Assembly: GCF_001649575.2 (NCBI RefSeq)
Contig: NC_051433.1
Coordinates: 25,315,145 to 25,379,144 of the forward strand
Origin: Kryptolebias marmoratus
Lineage: Eukaryota; Chordata; Actinopteri; Cyprinodontiformes; Rivulidae
DNA length: 64,000 nt
Direction of reading: 5' to 3'
Under the pieces are notes generated by a model. It worked only from the letters and a program-made list of their open reading frames with translations. It ran no database searches and was not told the DNA's origin. Below, in pieces: positions 11,126 to 24,480 of this stretch. Position numbers and translations under genes: made by a program. Each line of letters starts with the position of its first letter. The first letter of the stretch is position 1.

Positions 11126-12559
11126 ATCTTTGTTAGAAATAACATCAAAGACAGCAGATGTTGTTTGTTGTTGTCATTTAATTTATTAATTGTCATCTTA
11201 CAATGAATCCACAACAAAAGTGATTTTTACTGTGTGATTATAATATGTGTGATATTAGGTAATTGACTGGAGTCTGCTGTGATTAAGCAATTGGGTGATT
11301 TTCTTTTTTTTTCCCCATATCCCAGCAGATTGTTCTAAGAAGTGGAAAACTGTGAAAAAAGAGTCAATTTAAAGGAATCTGCAGCTTTAAAACAAACAAA
11401 CAAAAAAATCATTACCTGCCGCAAGCACCAAATGGTTGAATGTGCTAAAGCTTTATTTTGGAAACTAAAGCAGAAAATAAGACATTCAAACAGTTTAAAA
11501 TATTTCTGATGACAGACTGACTGATCTTTGATGGAGTTTAAAAGTAAATTATCAAAACAGTTTTTTATTATAATTATAAATACAATTTTATTATGGTTTT
11601 TATTAATTCAATTTTTGGTTTAAATTTTTTTTTTTTTTAGCTGATTCAAAAGTCATTGTTTGTGCTATATTTTTTTCATATTATGCAAACAGTGACAAAA
11701 GGAAGTACAGTATTTAAAATGATGAGCCACATCAGTGAAGGCAGTGTCACAGAGAAGGAAGGACATGTCTGGCTGCATGAGGCCAGATACACAGGACAGA
11801 GTGGTGACCTTCATTCTTTTACAGAAACTGACAAGAACTTGATGAGCTTGAATCATATTGTACTATTTCTGATGCGCAACTGCAAATAAAAAAACTTCAA
11901 GGTAACAGAGGAAGCTTGTAGACTGTATTGTTTGGCTTAATGAAACAACTCCACCACCAGGCATCGAGACAAAAGGTTGTTTTTGTTTTAGAATGGGAAA
12001 GCTTTCTTCCTCTATTGTTTGAATCAGGCATCTGTAGCAACCTGTGTAGTGAAAGAGGACAGTAAACTGCTCACACTTTGCTTTGATTTGTTTTGATTTG
12101 CAATTTGTTTCTCCCAACAGAAATGTTACCTTTTGTATGATCTGCCTTTGTCTAATGCTCCATGGCAGATAAAGTCCAGCTTATGAATAAATCAGAGCCT
12201 TCACTTTCTCTGCTTTGAGGGATGGGGAATAGAATTGCTGTGTTCTGTGCTATACTGAGCAATGGGTTACTTTCATCTTTGTATGTTTTTGGGCTAAAAA
12301 TAGTCTAACTGCACAACCTCTATACATTTTATCTGTAAAGCTAAATGTGCCAGTTAATTCCACCAACATGTGCCTCCACTTTGTAACAAGTGGTTGATGC
12401 TTCATGCCAGTTGTGTACAAAATGATTACCACTTTGCACTCATGCGCCTTTAACAATTACCAGTTTGCCTCCATGCACTTAGCGTATGCACTTTACCCCC
12501 CAGTGCACTAACCTATGCACATATCTTTATAGCCCACGTGAGTCTGCACAGGATCAAGC
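11126..12559. other. No recognised gene or repeat
   Basis: AT-rich; poly-T near 11627-11638. Frames at 11656-11889, 11863-12117 and 12250-12456 have no recognisable content. Confidence 0.4.
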
Positions 12560-12720
12560 TGTACTTTATTTTATAGTCAGACCTCAAGCAGAACCAGGGT
12601 CAGGATGAATGGCCATCTGCCTCAGTTGGCTGGGGGTTGAGAGATGAGGAAAGAGACACGGACAAACACTGAAGTGTAGTTCAATGAGGAGAAAAAAACA
12701 ATCAAAAACACAAAGTTAAT
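12560..12720 (+). repeat. Fragment of a dispersed fish repeat
   Basis: The string GGATGAATGGCCATCTGCCT followed by GGCTGGGGGTTGAGAGATGA and an adenine/purine-rich continuation resembles a repeat seen widely in percomorph genomes. The class is unknown and the boundaries are approximate. Confidence 0.35.
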
Positions 12721-14847
12721 GGCAGCAATATTTGCATGTACAGTCATTGAGAGTAGAGAAACAGCAGAATGAAGAACTGAGGTCTTTTATGTCCTCCAGC
12801 TATCTAAGCCTGTAGCAGGATAACTAAAGGGATAGCTCAGGATAACCTAAGCTAACACTAGCTATAGGATTTCAAAAGGGAAAGTCTTAAGCCTTGACTG
12901 CTTGATCTGACTTTCAATTTATCTAATTTGAGCTATGTGCAAGCGGACCCTGTTTCAATGGGGTGGGTATAAGGAAAGCTGCAGAGACTTCATCTTTAGT
13001 TCCTTGTGTGGACCCGGGAATCTCAATCATTTTGGTGACTAGTAAAGTTGGACAGATTCCTAAAAAGAAGAGCAGCTCCTTCCAAAGTGGGATGGATGCC
13101 ATTTCCTCATCAGACCAGTTTTTTCCAGAATGTCCACGTGTTATCTACGTACTCCACATTTTTGAGCACCACCTAGACAGTCAGTGTTTGACCGACACCC
13201 TGTGGGAGAACATGTCATTGCTGGTTAGACTGGATAGGACATCAAAGAAGATTATATAGTCCGACATTATTTTTGAAAAGTTACACATTGAAGAAAAAAA
13301 AATTCAGAAATGGAATTTAGTTTCTTCTTTTTTTTATATTTAAAATGACCACCTTTTCTCAGTTTGTACTTGGGATTTAGTGTTAGTCTTCCCAAGGGGA
13401 AAGATATGTTTTCCCTGGAAGGCCACAGATTTTTTTTTTTTTTTTTTTAATTTTGCACCCCTACCTCAAAAAAAAAAAAAAGAAAAAGAAAAAAAGAAAA
13501 TCTGTCATGGAATAATTTATTAATAATTAATTATGTTTGTTAAAAAAACAAGCCAAACTAGTCTTTAAGCAATAATTACTAGAGCAGCTTTAAAAGGAAA
13601 TAACTGGAGCTTTACAAAACTGTTTAATGGGAATTAAAGTCTATTTGCAGCCAAACTACATTTACATATAACCTCTATTAGTAACAAACAACCAATATGC
13701 TTCACTGATGGTTATAAATTTACAACCTTTCTCTGAATTGTGAGAAAAAAATAACTCGGGTCTATTTTATAGGACAAAATGAACTTGGTTTCCTTGTTAA
13801 ACGTCTGTAGCAGCATCATAACACATTTGTGTCAATGAGTATTCAAATAATTTTGATTATTGACTTTGCTTAAGGTCACAAAAATCCTGCAACACACTGG
13901 GCAGGAGTCAAAGATAAACTAGTCCTAGTAAAACTTATTGAATACTCTAAAACAGATTTTATTTAGGTCAGTTACAAGAAGATTATCATCTTATTATTAG
14001 AATGGAAATCCAATGAACAAAATTGCTGATAAAATAATTATACAAATTTTTCAAAAGCATTTTTAACATAGGACTGGCTGTCAGTGTGTCAGATAAAGCT
14101 TTGACTTGACTTTCTTCTTCCAAGTCCATCCAACATGACGATGTACTAGACTTCTGAATTCTGTTGTCTTTAGGAGAAGCTTTGTGAAGCAAAACAGTAT
14201 ATGGATTTTACTTTCTACATTGGCGAGTTTCTGTCTGCTTTCAGATCACTTTTGTCAGTAAAGCTAATATCATGCATGATTCTGGTCCTGGCTGCAGCTA
14301 TGAATTACCCGCTGACCACACGAGAGCATCAACAATGATGGATTTAGTGAGAGATGCAGCTGGGTCAAATTGTTGTGCTCTTTGTATATAAAGTGTTTGC
14401 CTCTTATGGAAACATTCAAGGCAAAGAACCAATTTCTAGTTTTACCCCTACTTTTAAAATTAAAGTGATCTTTTGCCCCTTAATCCTAGATTACTAGGTA
14501 GTGGTTGAAATATTCCGCAATGAAATGAAACACCTTATTGAAAAGTTGATACATCAACAGTTTGTTTTTTAGTTTAGGTTATGGATAGCAACAAGTTTTT
14601 GCCAGCATTCCAATAGATTTGTCAGTAATTTTGTGGTTGTCTACAGCAAATAAATATAAAAAACAGATGTTTTTAATTCCTTGTATACCTGGTGAATCTT
14701 CTGTTGCTAAGTCAGCATGTCAATGGGTTGCAACTGTTGGAGACTACTTGGCAAAAGACATCCCTGACTGAGTCTCCAAAATGTCTTGTGACGGTACTCA
14801 ATTTTTTTTTTTTTTTGAGTCTCAGAGTCTCGTCAATTGCATTTTAA
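12721..14847. other. No gene recognised; low-complexity T and A tracts
   Basis: A T-tract (about 13430-13450) and an A/GA-rich tract (13468-13500) flank a short spacer and could fold back weakly. The word AACTAAAGGGATAGCTCAGG (12822-12841) resembles the TTAAAGGGATAGT terminus of a common fish MITE, but no second end was found. The rest appears unique. Confidence 0.4.
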
Positions 14848-15176
14848 ACATCCATCCATCCTTCTCCATTCTGGGTTGTGGGGAGCTGGTGCCTATCTTC
14901 TGCAGTCACTGTGCAAGAGGCAGGGGACACCCTGGACAGGTCGCAAGTCCATCACAGTGCCAGATACAGACAAACAAGACAAACAATCATTTACACTCTC
15001 ACTCACACCTAGTTGCCAATTTACCATAACATGCATGTTTTTGGTCTGTTGGAGGAAACCCATGTGTGCACAGGGAGAACATGTAAACTCCACCCAGAAA
15101 GCCCCCAGGCTGGGATGCGATCTTCCAACCTTCTTGCTGGAAGGCAATAGATCTAACCACTGTGCCACCCTCCTAA
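14848..15176 (+). repeat. Common fish dispersed repeat (CATCCATCC-headed), most complete copy
   Basis: It runs from CATCCATCCATCCTTCTCCA through GGGGAGCTGGTGCCTATCTT, CCTGGACAGGTCGCAAGTCC, AACATGCATGTTTTTGG and GGGAGAACATGTAAACTCCA to CTAACCACTGTGCCACC. Order and spacing match the other copies. The final 60 bases, CTTCCAACC then AACCACTGTGCCACC, are the best preserved part of the family. Confidence 0.85.
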
Positions 15177-16849
15177 TATAGTTTTTGTAATTCTAGAGCA
15201 CTATACATGTACTTTGATGACCACACAATAGCTTATTTTATGACATAAAACATCCAAGGGTATATCCATGAATGTCCAGGTCTAACCACACCTATGATAA
15301 ACAATACTTTTTAAAAATGGTTCAAATCTGCAGATCTTCATTTCAAAAGTCTACTCCAGTAGATTACATCCTAAACGTAGTGGCCAAAGAAGGTACAAAA
15401 TAGGCCAGGGCAGGAATAATGTAGGAATAATTAATAATTGATAATAACGAATTGATAATAATGAATTAATAATGAATAATTAATGTTCATGGTCTACAAT
15501 ACAGTTTTGTAAGCTCTGAACACAAAAATAGTCTGTAATTTTCAAAAATCGGCTGTGCAAAACATGGCCTCATGGCTTGATGGTCACAACACTTAGAATT
15601 CAGTGACACTACAACAGAAAATGCATCTATTTTCCCGCAATATTGAGTCACCAGCTAGTCGCTAACAGTTGCAAGATACTGGCTTTAGAAACATGCTAAT
15701 TAGTATGTTGGCATCACTTGCTTCTGCTTTTGACACATTATTCTGTCTTGTTGTAAATATTATTAGGGAATGGTTGTAACACTTTGTTTGACATGTTCTT
15801 CTGAAAATTGAGCACAGATGTTTTTATATATGTAAAAGAGAATCCAGACTTGCTTAGCCTGGTGAGAATAGGCTAAGTGGTTCACGCAAGAGGTGAAATT
15901 GGATTGGGTCATAGTGTGTTTTGTTGGAAACTTTACAAATTGTTTGCTTGTTAGGACTGGTAATTCTCTCTGCAGTAACCTTGTAGAAAAAGTTAAAAAA
16001 TAAATACAACCCTCACAAGATTTGTTTGCAATTGGGTTGTTGTTAGTTTTCCATTGTCTTTTTTATGATTAATTGATTCAGGTGGATGGTATATGCACTT
16101 TTGATGAGTATGGTCTTGCAAGCTTTTTTGGTCTTTTATTATCCACAAAGCAAGAATAAGTTAGTGAAAATTTCTTTCCCTCTTGCAGCCCCATCTATCA
16201 ATCCTTGCCCTATCTGATGATGACAATAAAATAATTTCTGATGATTCATGAATCCGTCTTCATCTTGATGCTTGAGACGTGCAGCGTAGGTTTTAGTTTG
16301 GAATACATAACTTTAACAATTTACATATCTCTTGATTAAAAAGTTGATTGTGATTAAGTTTAGCCATTTTCGTTTGCCAGTGATCGTTTATGACATTCAA
16401 CTTTTTTTTTGTAGGGCTTGTGATAAGAACATTGGTCTAATAAGTAAGTGTGTTAGAAGTCAGAATCATGTACTGTTGGTGCTTGGGTTGTATGCTACAT
16501 TTGTTTTCCACCATATTTTTACTTCCTGGTCCATTCATATTACTTTTTTGTGATGCAGTCTCAGTCTGCTACTGTGTAACATTACATTAGTATTAAATAA
16601 AATGTCAGAATCCCTATTGTGGCTCTGTAAGAAGAATGTAATATAGAGCAAACCCATGAGATTTTGATGGGGAGACTGAGAATTCTATAATGATATCTAT
16701 ATCAACTGTACAGCAGGCTATTTCCACAAATGGCCCAGTAATATACCTTTAAACTTTGTGAGCACACTGCTTAGCTTGCAGAGAAGAGCCTCATACACAG
16801 GTCTCTGCCAATTCCGTGCACATAGTGAATGAGTCCCCTGCTTCTCTAT
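15177..16849. other. No recognised feature
   Basis: Repeated AATAATTGATAATAA-like words occur at 15415-15485. A 73-codon frame at 16332-16553 shows no domain. Confidence 0.45.
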
Positions 16850-17490
16850 CAAGCATCTTTGAATTCATGTAAGACCACACACAACACTGGAGAAATGAAT
16901 GAATGCGGAAACGGTAATGAGAGCTTCCTCGCCATTAAGCAGAATTTCCAACACCCCTCTCTTGTAATCTACAGAGTAGCATAAATGGTAAACCTTGGCA
17001 GCCTGCAGCATGATTAATGCGCTACACACTAAATGGATTTGCAATGAACCAATCGTGTGAAGAGCTGCTTACTCTCGCAATAAACTGGTACCTTGACAGC
17101 GTGGCTGTTCCTGCTCTTTTATGTGAGAATTTGCATGTCAAGTAGCCGCAGTGGGCTTATTCCTGTGTATATTTGTGACCAGGGCAAGTCATACTTTACA
17201 AATACAGGCCCCTGATTTCTCTCAGCCACTTGTGGACTGTGTGGCGTGTTCCAGTCACTCTATGGAGCAGGTCGCCTGGTCAAAAGCCTGTTTGCCCTCT
17301 GTTAGGCATCTGTCCCCACAGCCTGGTTTGGTTGATTCTATGTCTTGTGGCACTGTCAGTCATCTGGCTCTGTGACCTCAATCATTTCCCCCTCCTGACT
17401 TACACAGGCAGCGGTCGCAGTGCCAGCTTTGCTCTCAGCATGCCTCCTCAAGACATCGTATTTCCAAGGCAACTCATATCCTTTGCAAAG
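16850..17490. other. Candidate conserved non-coding element
   Basis: The stretch is free of recognisable repeats, balanced in composition and rich in homeodomain/POU-like words (GCATGATTAATGCGC near 17007-17021, CATAAATGG near 16980-16990). Two overlapping plus-strand frames (17151-17375, 17230-17493) have no recognisable protein and no start context. Conservation cannot be tested here. Confidence 0.25.
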
Positions 17491-18943
17491 TGAAAAATAA
17501 CTCCTGACATCTGTGATTATTCTAAACCTTTAAACTCTCCTTTTTCTATTATATGTACATCCTGAGGTGTGATAGATTAAGCCTTATCTTCATGGCCACA
17601 TTGCAGCCTCCTTTTTCTTATTGTTTATGTTTGTGTCTGTCCAAAAAAAACAAAACAAAAAAAAACCCCAAAACTATTCTGGCTGGAATTCAGCAGGGCT
17701 AATATCAGGGCAGCACAAAAGCAGGCTGCAAGGTCTAATGGAAAAAGACCGTGGAAATCCCTCAACCCTAGCACTCATTGTGCATTGTTATTTCATTACC
17801 CAAAGGAATCCTCTTATACTTTTGCTACACAGCAAAACTGTGTTGTACTGAAACAGCCACTTTCTCTTAATAGAAAACATGTCCTGAAGATATAAAGGAA
17901 TTATTGTGTATCTACAGTGCTGAAAAACCTTGATCAACAAATAGAGATTGTTACCTGGCCAAACAAATTCTGAAACTCAGTTGTTGCAATTCATTGAAAT
18001 TAAGCCCCAAGTGAATAAGCATGTAAAAAAAAAAAACATTAATAAAACTCCTACAGGAGTGTTTTTGTTGGATTCTGACTGGATAAAATGCAAGCTACCT
18101 GTGAGGTCCCGGTTGCTAGAACAATCATAAGATTAACTCAGTTCAAAGATTGTTTCTTTTAAATAAAAAAACAAAAAAACAATTCAACATGGGGATTCAC
18201 ACCACTCCCTTTAGCAGTTCTGATAATTAACTCACATGCTATTAGTTTTTGAATAGGTCAATGAGATTTTCAAGAGTAAATGTTAGCATAGCAACTAATG
18301 GAGCTATGAGTTAGTACTCATCAGCACACAACTCAGCATGGGAAAGGGAAATGCATCGGCTCTTTTTTGTACAGGCTGTTTCAAGTGTCTAGTCTCTACC
18401 CACGCTGTTCACTTTAAGTTTAACACAAAACATCAACTTACAGCATGAAACATTCAAATATAAATAAAGTACATTGCTGCACAGATGTAGAAGCTTACCA
18501 CAAGGCCAGTCAGTCTCTCTCTCTCATAAAATGGCTGCTGCATGTTTTGAAAATCGTATTCAAACAGGAAGTAAGTAAGTAACAAGTGATATCATTGGCT
18601 AAAGTGATACAATGCTTTTGGCTGATGATGAGTATCTTAAAGATACACTTTTTATGTATTTTGAAGACTTTGAATCACTTTTGTGAACTTATTTTTAGAA
18701 TGTTTAATTAAGCTATTGAGCAAACAAGCTAATGTTTTCAGCTACGGACATTTTGGTGAAGCATGGTTTGAATAATGGAGAAAGAGAACAAGAATTCTGA
18801 CAACATAATCAAATTTCATTTAAGCTCCTATAGCTTAATAATTAAGTGTTTTAAACAAATACAAATTAGCAAACATTAGATTAAAGTGTCTAATGCTATA
18901 AAGCAGTACTGATTACTTAGAGGTTTTATAATTAAGTGTGCAG
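17491..18943. other. No recognised feature
   Basis: A-rich tracts occur at 17642-17668 and 18026-18037. No gene or transposon signature was seen. Confidence 0.45.
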
Positions 18944-19001
18944 ATGTTAATTATTGCCTGTGGCCAAAAGGCAAAGGTGGATAATTATGTTTTTGCCAGT
19001 G

Positions 19002-19003
<2 letters not shown>

Positions 19004-19032
<29 letters not shown>
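19004..19032. repeat. (GT)n microsatellite in the leader of repeat copy 3
   Basis: About 14 GT units. The other copies with a leader (about 38.87 and 50.42 kb) have shorter TG-rich runs at the same place, so the tract belongs to the family. Confidence 0.9.
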
Positions 19033-19132
19033 CTGTTACCAAAATATCTCTTTAACCACTGGACACATTTTAATGAAACTTTCAAAAAGTAGTAATTTGA
19101 TTTACATCTACAACTGTTTAACTTTTAGAATA

Positions 19133-19165
19133 AATGGTAAATGGACTGTACTTATATAATGCCTC
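19133..19165 (+). repeat. Short fragment of the GGTAAATGG-headed fish repeat
   Basis: TGGTAAATGGACTGTACTTA (19135-19154) is the head of the same dispersed family as 57175-57500, cut off after about 30 bases inside repeat copy 3. Confidence 0.6.
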
Positions 19166-19548
19166 AAGATATTGGCTTACGGTTTAGTATGGTAGTAGCT
19201 GAGACTGATTTCCAACACATATTCTGTGCTAACGAATTGTGCAGGATCTTTGTTTACAATTTTAACATTAAGTATTTGGAGACAACTATGAACAGGAAAT
19301 CAGTCAGTCTTGACTCAGCATTTACACAATCAGTGAAAAACTGGTTCTATTTGTTAGCAAAATATCTCTTGAATCACTAAAAGGAAACTTTCAGAAATGA
19401 ATCATTGCTTGTACCTTAACAACTGATTACTTTTTGAAGTCAAAGATTATGATGGCCACCGCAGCTTATCAACATTAAAATCTCAGTCAGTTTAATAGGT
19501 ACTGAGTTAAAATTTGATGTGGTAGTAACTAAGTGTCATCCTCTAACC

Positions 19549-20045
19549 CACATGTGTCAAAGTCAAGGTCCGCGGGCCAGATCTGGCCCTCTGTACCATT
19601 TCATCCGGCCCCCAAGATAACGTTTAGATTTCATTAGGTCCGGCCCTCCAGTCTGGGACAGATCGAGTCTCTGATTCTTAAAAACTTAAAAAAACTGAGC
19701 CTAATTAGTGAAGTTTTCTCTTGACAGTGACTTAAAAGCCAACAATATATAGTTTTAATTTCTGTATGATCAGGCTTTGTAAAAAATCTGTTTTAATGTT
19801 AAAAAAATCATTTAAAAGCTAAGTGAGGCGTAAGAAATGACTGCTAATGGTGTGCTTTTTGAAGTTTGATCTAATCTGTAACTGGGAAAAGGTCATTGAT
19901 ATTTCTATATGTATGATTTGACATAATACATCTAAAACCAAGGTTAATTTATGTAACTTTTAATAAATATTGATCGTAATCGGCCCTTGGCTAGGACCAA
20001 ATTTTTAATTTTGGCCTCCTTGCGTCATGGGGTTTGACACCCCTG
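19549..20045. mobile_element. hAT MITE with 8-bp target duplication, nested in repeat copy 3
   Basis: The left terminus (CACATGTGTCAAAGTCAAGG) and right terminus (GGGGTTTGACACCCCTG) are diverged inverted repeats of the well-known CAGGGGTGTCAAACTCA-type hAT end. They are flanked by CTCTAACC (19541-19548) and CTCTAACT (20046-20053), a 7-of-8 match. The body is under 500 bases with no transposase frame. Confidence 0.85.
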
Positions 20046-20230
20046 CTCTAACTCATACTCTGAATGAGACATCTCGCAGTATCACATGAGATTGTGCATA
20101 ATGTTAATTTTAAAGTTTGACTAAAACAGCTACAACTCTGTCATTTCTCAACATAAGAGAACACTATCCTAAAACTCCAGCATCAAAGTCAGCGGGTAAT
20201 ACGCATTCCTTCAAGAAATGCTAGGCTTTT

Positions 20231-21480
20231 TCTTTTTTCTTTCTTTTTTTTCTTTTACAGTATTAACATTAAAAGGTAACATAACAATGCCTATTTATTG
20301 TTGATATTTTTGATGATGCATAGTCAGCTTGTATTCTGTTTAGCCTCAGTCTTTATAGTATTACGTCACAATTAGTAGTTCAGCACAAAAAATATTTCTT
20401 TATAATAGGAAAAACATCATGTCAAAGTAATATTCAATTTGCAAGAGAATGCTTTTTTTATTTTTTAACATTTGTTTAAGAGTTCATCCATTTTTACATC
20501 TTTATAAGCTTTTAATGACACAGCCATTTAGTGTAGGTTAACAAAACGACTAACAACACACAGAGTTAGCTAACCTTGTTCGGTCCTAACATTCCAGCAT
20601 CATTATCGCTCTGTGAGCTCATCTTTTTTGTTGGTGTTAATTAAAATGGCAGTTAATATATCTGGGTATACCATGCTTATTCTGCTTTGAAAGGCTTAAG
20701 CCATTTTTGTTCTCACTGATTTGTTTTGAGTTATGAACACTTGAAAGGCATAAAAGTTAAAAAGACAAACATTCAGAAGTAGTCTAGCTATAATATTTAT
20801 CTGTATGTTTGATTGACACTGGCCAATAATTGAGCTATTAAAAGATTAAAAGATGCTTTTTCTACTGATAGTCATATTTTCCCATTTGTGTTTTCTAAAG
20901 AACCATGCACTTTGTTCTGAATGAGGACTGTATATTGTATCTATTTTCATTTGACTGCTTTTTCTGCTTTAGTTTCATGGAGACTTTCTGATGACTGTTG
21001 AAAGTCTGAAAGCTTTTAAGGTCAGAATGTGTCTTATAGTAAATTGTTTTGTTTACCATGATTTGAATAGCAGTAACATAAAATGACCTAACATTTAATG
21101 TCCATCAAATGTAAATCTGCTGCTGGAGAGCTTTTCGTTTCACAAACGGCTCAGGCTGACAGTAGACCATACTTATTTCTTAATTCCTTTGTCAAACTAG
21201 CTTATGAGTATGTAATAATTCACCCTCAGCTTTGGCTGACGCTTTGCTGGAAAGATGCTGACAAAAACAAATACAGAAGGCACACATTTGATTGCTGATG
21301 TTTAAAATGTTGTTTATATTTAAACCTGCACATATTGGACTGCAGATGGACTGGGCATAATAACAGAAAATGAGAAAATAACAAAGTGGGTTACTGTAGC
21401 TTTTCAACAATGTTGCTGCACAGATAAATAGGCAGACCCCTTTATTTGTCACTGTACACTGTACAGAGCAGCAGTTACAA
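20231..21480. other. No recognised feature
   Basis: A pyrimidine-rich tract occupies 20226-20262. No exon or repeat was recognised in the rest; frames near 21098-21494 show no domain. Confidence 0.45.
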
Positions 21481-23220
21481 CTAGTACTGTACAATCAATG
21501 GAATTAGTAGTTTCGATTTGATTTTGGTGCCAAACAATCACAAAAACAATATAATCGACAAAAATCAATTATTATTTAAAAATACTTTTCCATATTCCAT
21601 TTTACAAGCATGATCTCATCTTGTCTTGCCTCCAAAATGAGCTGCATCTCTATCAGCCTCGTGATTGCATGTGAGACAATGGCATATGGTGCCAGCTCCC
21701 AAAAAAATTATGACATTTAACACCAAGTACAACATTTATAAAAAAAACCATAAGAGCCTAAGATGTGTGTCACCTGAGAGAACAGAAGGTGTAGGAATTG
21801 TACAGAAAAGCATTAACTAAGTATCTCCCAATGATGAGACTCTAAAATAAAAGGTGTTGTAGTTCATGGTTAGTTCATTAGTTACAACATACAATTTTCT
21901 GGCTCTTATTTGGAAGTGCTGCCTTTTCCTGTTTGTACATTAAAGATTGGGAGTTGACATATGATGACTCAAACCATCAGCTCCATCAGAGAAGAGAGAG
22001 CTGTGGAATCAGATATTCCGCTAAAAAATACAAAACTAAAGCATTTCCAAAACATGGTTATAGCCTCAGTTAGTCTGTGAGCCCTGTGCTGAAGCAGATG
22101 AAAGCTGTTCAGCAGAGCTTTACAGGACAAAAAGTTGTCAACAGAACAACGGATTTGCGAGACTGTAGCATCATCATCTCTATCTTAATCATTGTCATCA
22201 TCAATAAGGAGTCAAATTGTCGAGATGTGGAGAAACGGAGACGAACCCAGAGTGCAGACTCATTTTAAAGAAAACTCATTTATTAAAATAAAATGAAAAC
22301 AAACAGGCTGACGTGGCAGCAAAAACTGATACCAAGTACAAACATAGATAAACAAAGCGTGGAGTGAAAAACATGGAGCAAGACAAAAACAGCAGGGAAC
22401 CAAGAACAATGAACCAGTCGAGAGTGGAGGACAAGACCAGACTTATAAAACACGAGGATAATTGGTAAGTGGGCACAGGTGCGTGAAACTTATTACTGTC
22501 GGGTGGAGGTGGGCGTGGCAGCAAAACCGGGTGAAGACTTAGGAAGAATGGAAAAACACTGGAGACAGGTAGTACAAAAAGGAAAACAAGATAACAAAAC
22601 CCAAGAAAGACACAAAGAAAAACCCAAAACCTCACACAAATAAGATAGAAATACAGTCAACAGTATCATATTTTATTTAAAGCATTAATTAAGAAACAGT
22701 GAATTTTAAGTTAATATATGAAGTACTTCTATTTTACAACCAGGACAGTTTCTTTACTCTCATGTTGAACTGAAATATTTTGCTGTATTCTTTTTTTTGT
22801 CAATATTAATGAAATTTTAGCAATGTTGCCCTTTTATTATCAACTGTTTAATGATTCACCATATGAGAAGCTGTGTTTTCAGTGGAAAAAAAATGTTGTT
22901 ACACCTTAAAGCATGAAGTTTCAAAAAGAAAAATAATTTTTTGAGGAAGAAACACATTTCATAGAGTGAGTCCTACAATGTATTGAAAGTGCACTATGTT
23001 GCTGATCTTATTTGTGTTTATTGTTTTTACTGTAGCCTATCTTTAAAGAACTACTTTGTCAGTTATTTTCTGGTAGAGTTCAATAGAAAGGCGGTACTTG
23101 CGTGTAATAAATGCAATGTGTTTCCAAACTCATTGAATAATAATTTGCAATGATTGTGAATGAAATATTGATCAAAATAATTGTGATTATGTTTTTTTTT
23201 CCATAATCAAGCAGCCCTAG
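21481..23220 (+). mobile_element. hAT relic with CTAGGGCTG-type termini, carrying a nested repeat
   Basis: The left end reads CTAGTACTGTACAATCAATG and the right end ATAATCAAGCAGCCCTAG, diverged inverted termini of the CTAGGGCTGCACAATCAATCG-type hAT family. The flanks GCAGTTAC and GCAGCTTA share a partial match that may be a decayed 8-bp target duplication. The interior (21600-22200) has hAT-like but broken coding character. Another dispersed repeat lies inside at 22219-22640. Confidence 0.65.
22219..22640 (-). repeat. Dispersed fish repeat nested in the hAT relic
   Basis: The segment opens TGTCGAGATGTGGAGAAACG and contains GAACCCAGAGTGCAGACTCA, then CTCATTTATTAAAATAAAAT, a GGCACAGGTGCGTGAAAC stretch and purine/AC-rich runs. 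Read on the minus strand it resembles the 3' part of the repeats at 36350-36790 and 44650-44790 (AATAAA-containing, ending in TC/CTG-rich sequence). An LTR or retroposon end is possible; the class is not determined. Confidence 0.5.
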
Positions 23221-24480
23221 CAGCAGCTTAAAAACATAATCTAAATGGCATAAAAGAAATTAAATTTACACATCAAGAGATTAATTATCAGGCACTTGAT
23301 TATAACAAAGAAGTACTGATGTAAAACTAGAAAGAAGTACTAATATAGCATTAAAAACAATGGGATTTTCAAGTAACAGGCACACAGAGGTTGGCAGGTG
23401 TATGTTAGGTAATATAGGTTATCAGTATTCATCTAAACGAAAAATTAAAAAAGGCGGGGGTACTTCACATAAATTTAATAGGATATTGCACCCAGATATT
23501 ATTGAACAGCAAAGTCAGACTGTTTAATGTCATTAGTTGTTGTAGATTAAAGTATTGGGGGTAGGGGTGTACTCAGGGTTTTTAGTACCAACACAGCTTG
23601 GGAGTAAATCCTAAATCCTAGTCTTGTCATGCTTGTATACAGAGCTCTGTAGCACTTGTCTGAGTCAGTGCCAGTGCTGCTGTATTGTGCTCTACTGTCA
23701 CTTCAGCACGCTTGGATTCTAGTGAAACTACCAAACATGCAGGGAAGGCAGCTGGTAATTCTGATCATCTCACAGTGTTTACAATGTGCCTCATCATCAC
23801 GTCTAATGACATGCTTTCAGAACAAACACAATTGGCTTTCACATTCTGTTCCCTAATGTCTAAAGTATGGCAATCTTATTTTAATCTCGGCGTGTGCTGA
23901 CATCCTGTTGAGTTGTTTCTAAATGCTGATGCTTTCTCATCTGTTCTATTACACGTAATGTGACAAGTTCCATCCTTAGCTATTTTCAAAATGTTCAATC
24001 AGCAACAATCAGCCTGTCTGGTTTTGGTGAATAATGCTGTATGACAATATTTTCTTGACTTTTTTTCTGTAAATGAATGTACAATTCAAATCAAAACCAC
24101 AAACACATTGTAATACATTTATTGTGTTCTATTTAACGCATCCATTTCCAGCAAGTAGATTCTGTAGCTTTCTGTCAGTTGTCAGTCCACCCTGGAGTCA
24201 GGTTGACATTTTGTTTAGTTGCATGTTTTATCATTTTAAAGTAGGTCTAAATAATGGATACAAAACATGTTGTTCTAATATGACCTTATGTAAAGGCCTT
24301 ATTGAATCAACAAGTATTGTCTCTGCTCACCCTCTTCACATTATGGCTATGGAATAAAGTTGGAGAGATCATTTTCCTTCTTTAAGCCACCTTTACTTTA
24401 ACAAGTACAAATACTCAGCTGTTTGGTTCATGTGTGAATGACTAAAAACAGAAAAACTTTATTTTTCACTTATGTGGAAA
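23221..24480. other. No recognised feature
   Basis: Unique-looking AT-rich DNA. Overlapping plus-strand frames at 23656-23900 and one at 24073-24357 have no recognisable content. Confidence 0.45.

Larger units (their letters stand above)
18944..20230 (+). repeat. ~300-bp-unit dispersed repeat, copy 3 (two units, two nested insertions)
   Basis: The leader AATTATTGCCTGTGGCC..AAGGCAAAGGTGG and a GT tract lead into unit openings at 19035 and 19353. The first unit carries a short foreign insert (19133-19165). The second is split by a hAT MITE (19549-20045) and resumes in CATACTCTGAATGAGACATC, then the terminal block ends near AATGCTAGGC at about 20227. Confidence 0.85.
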
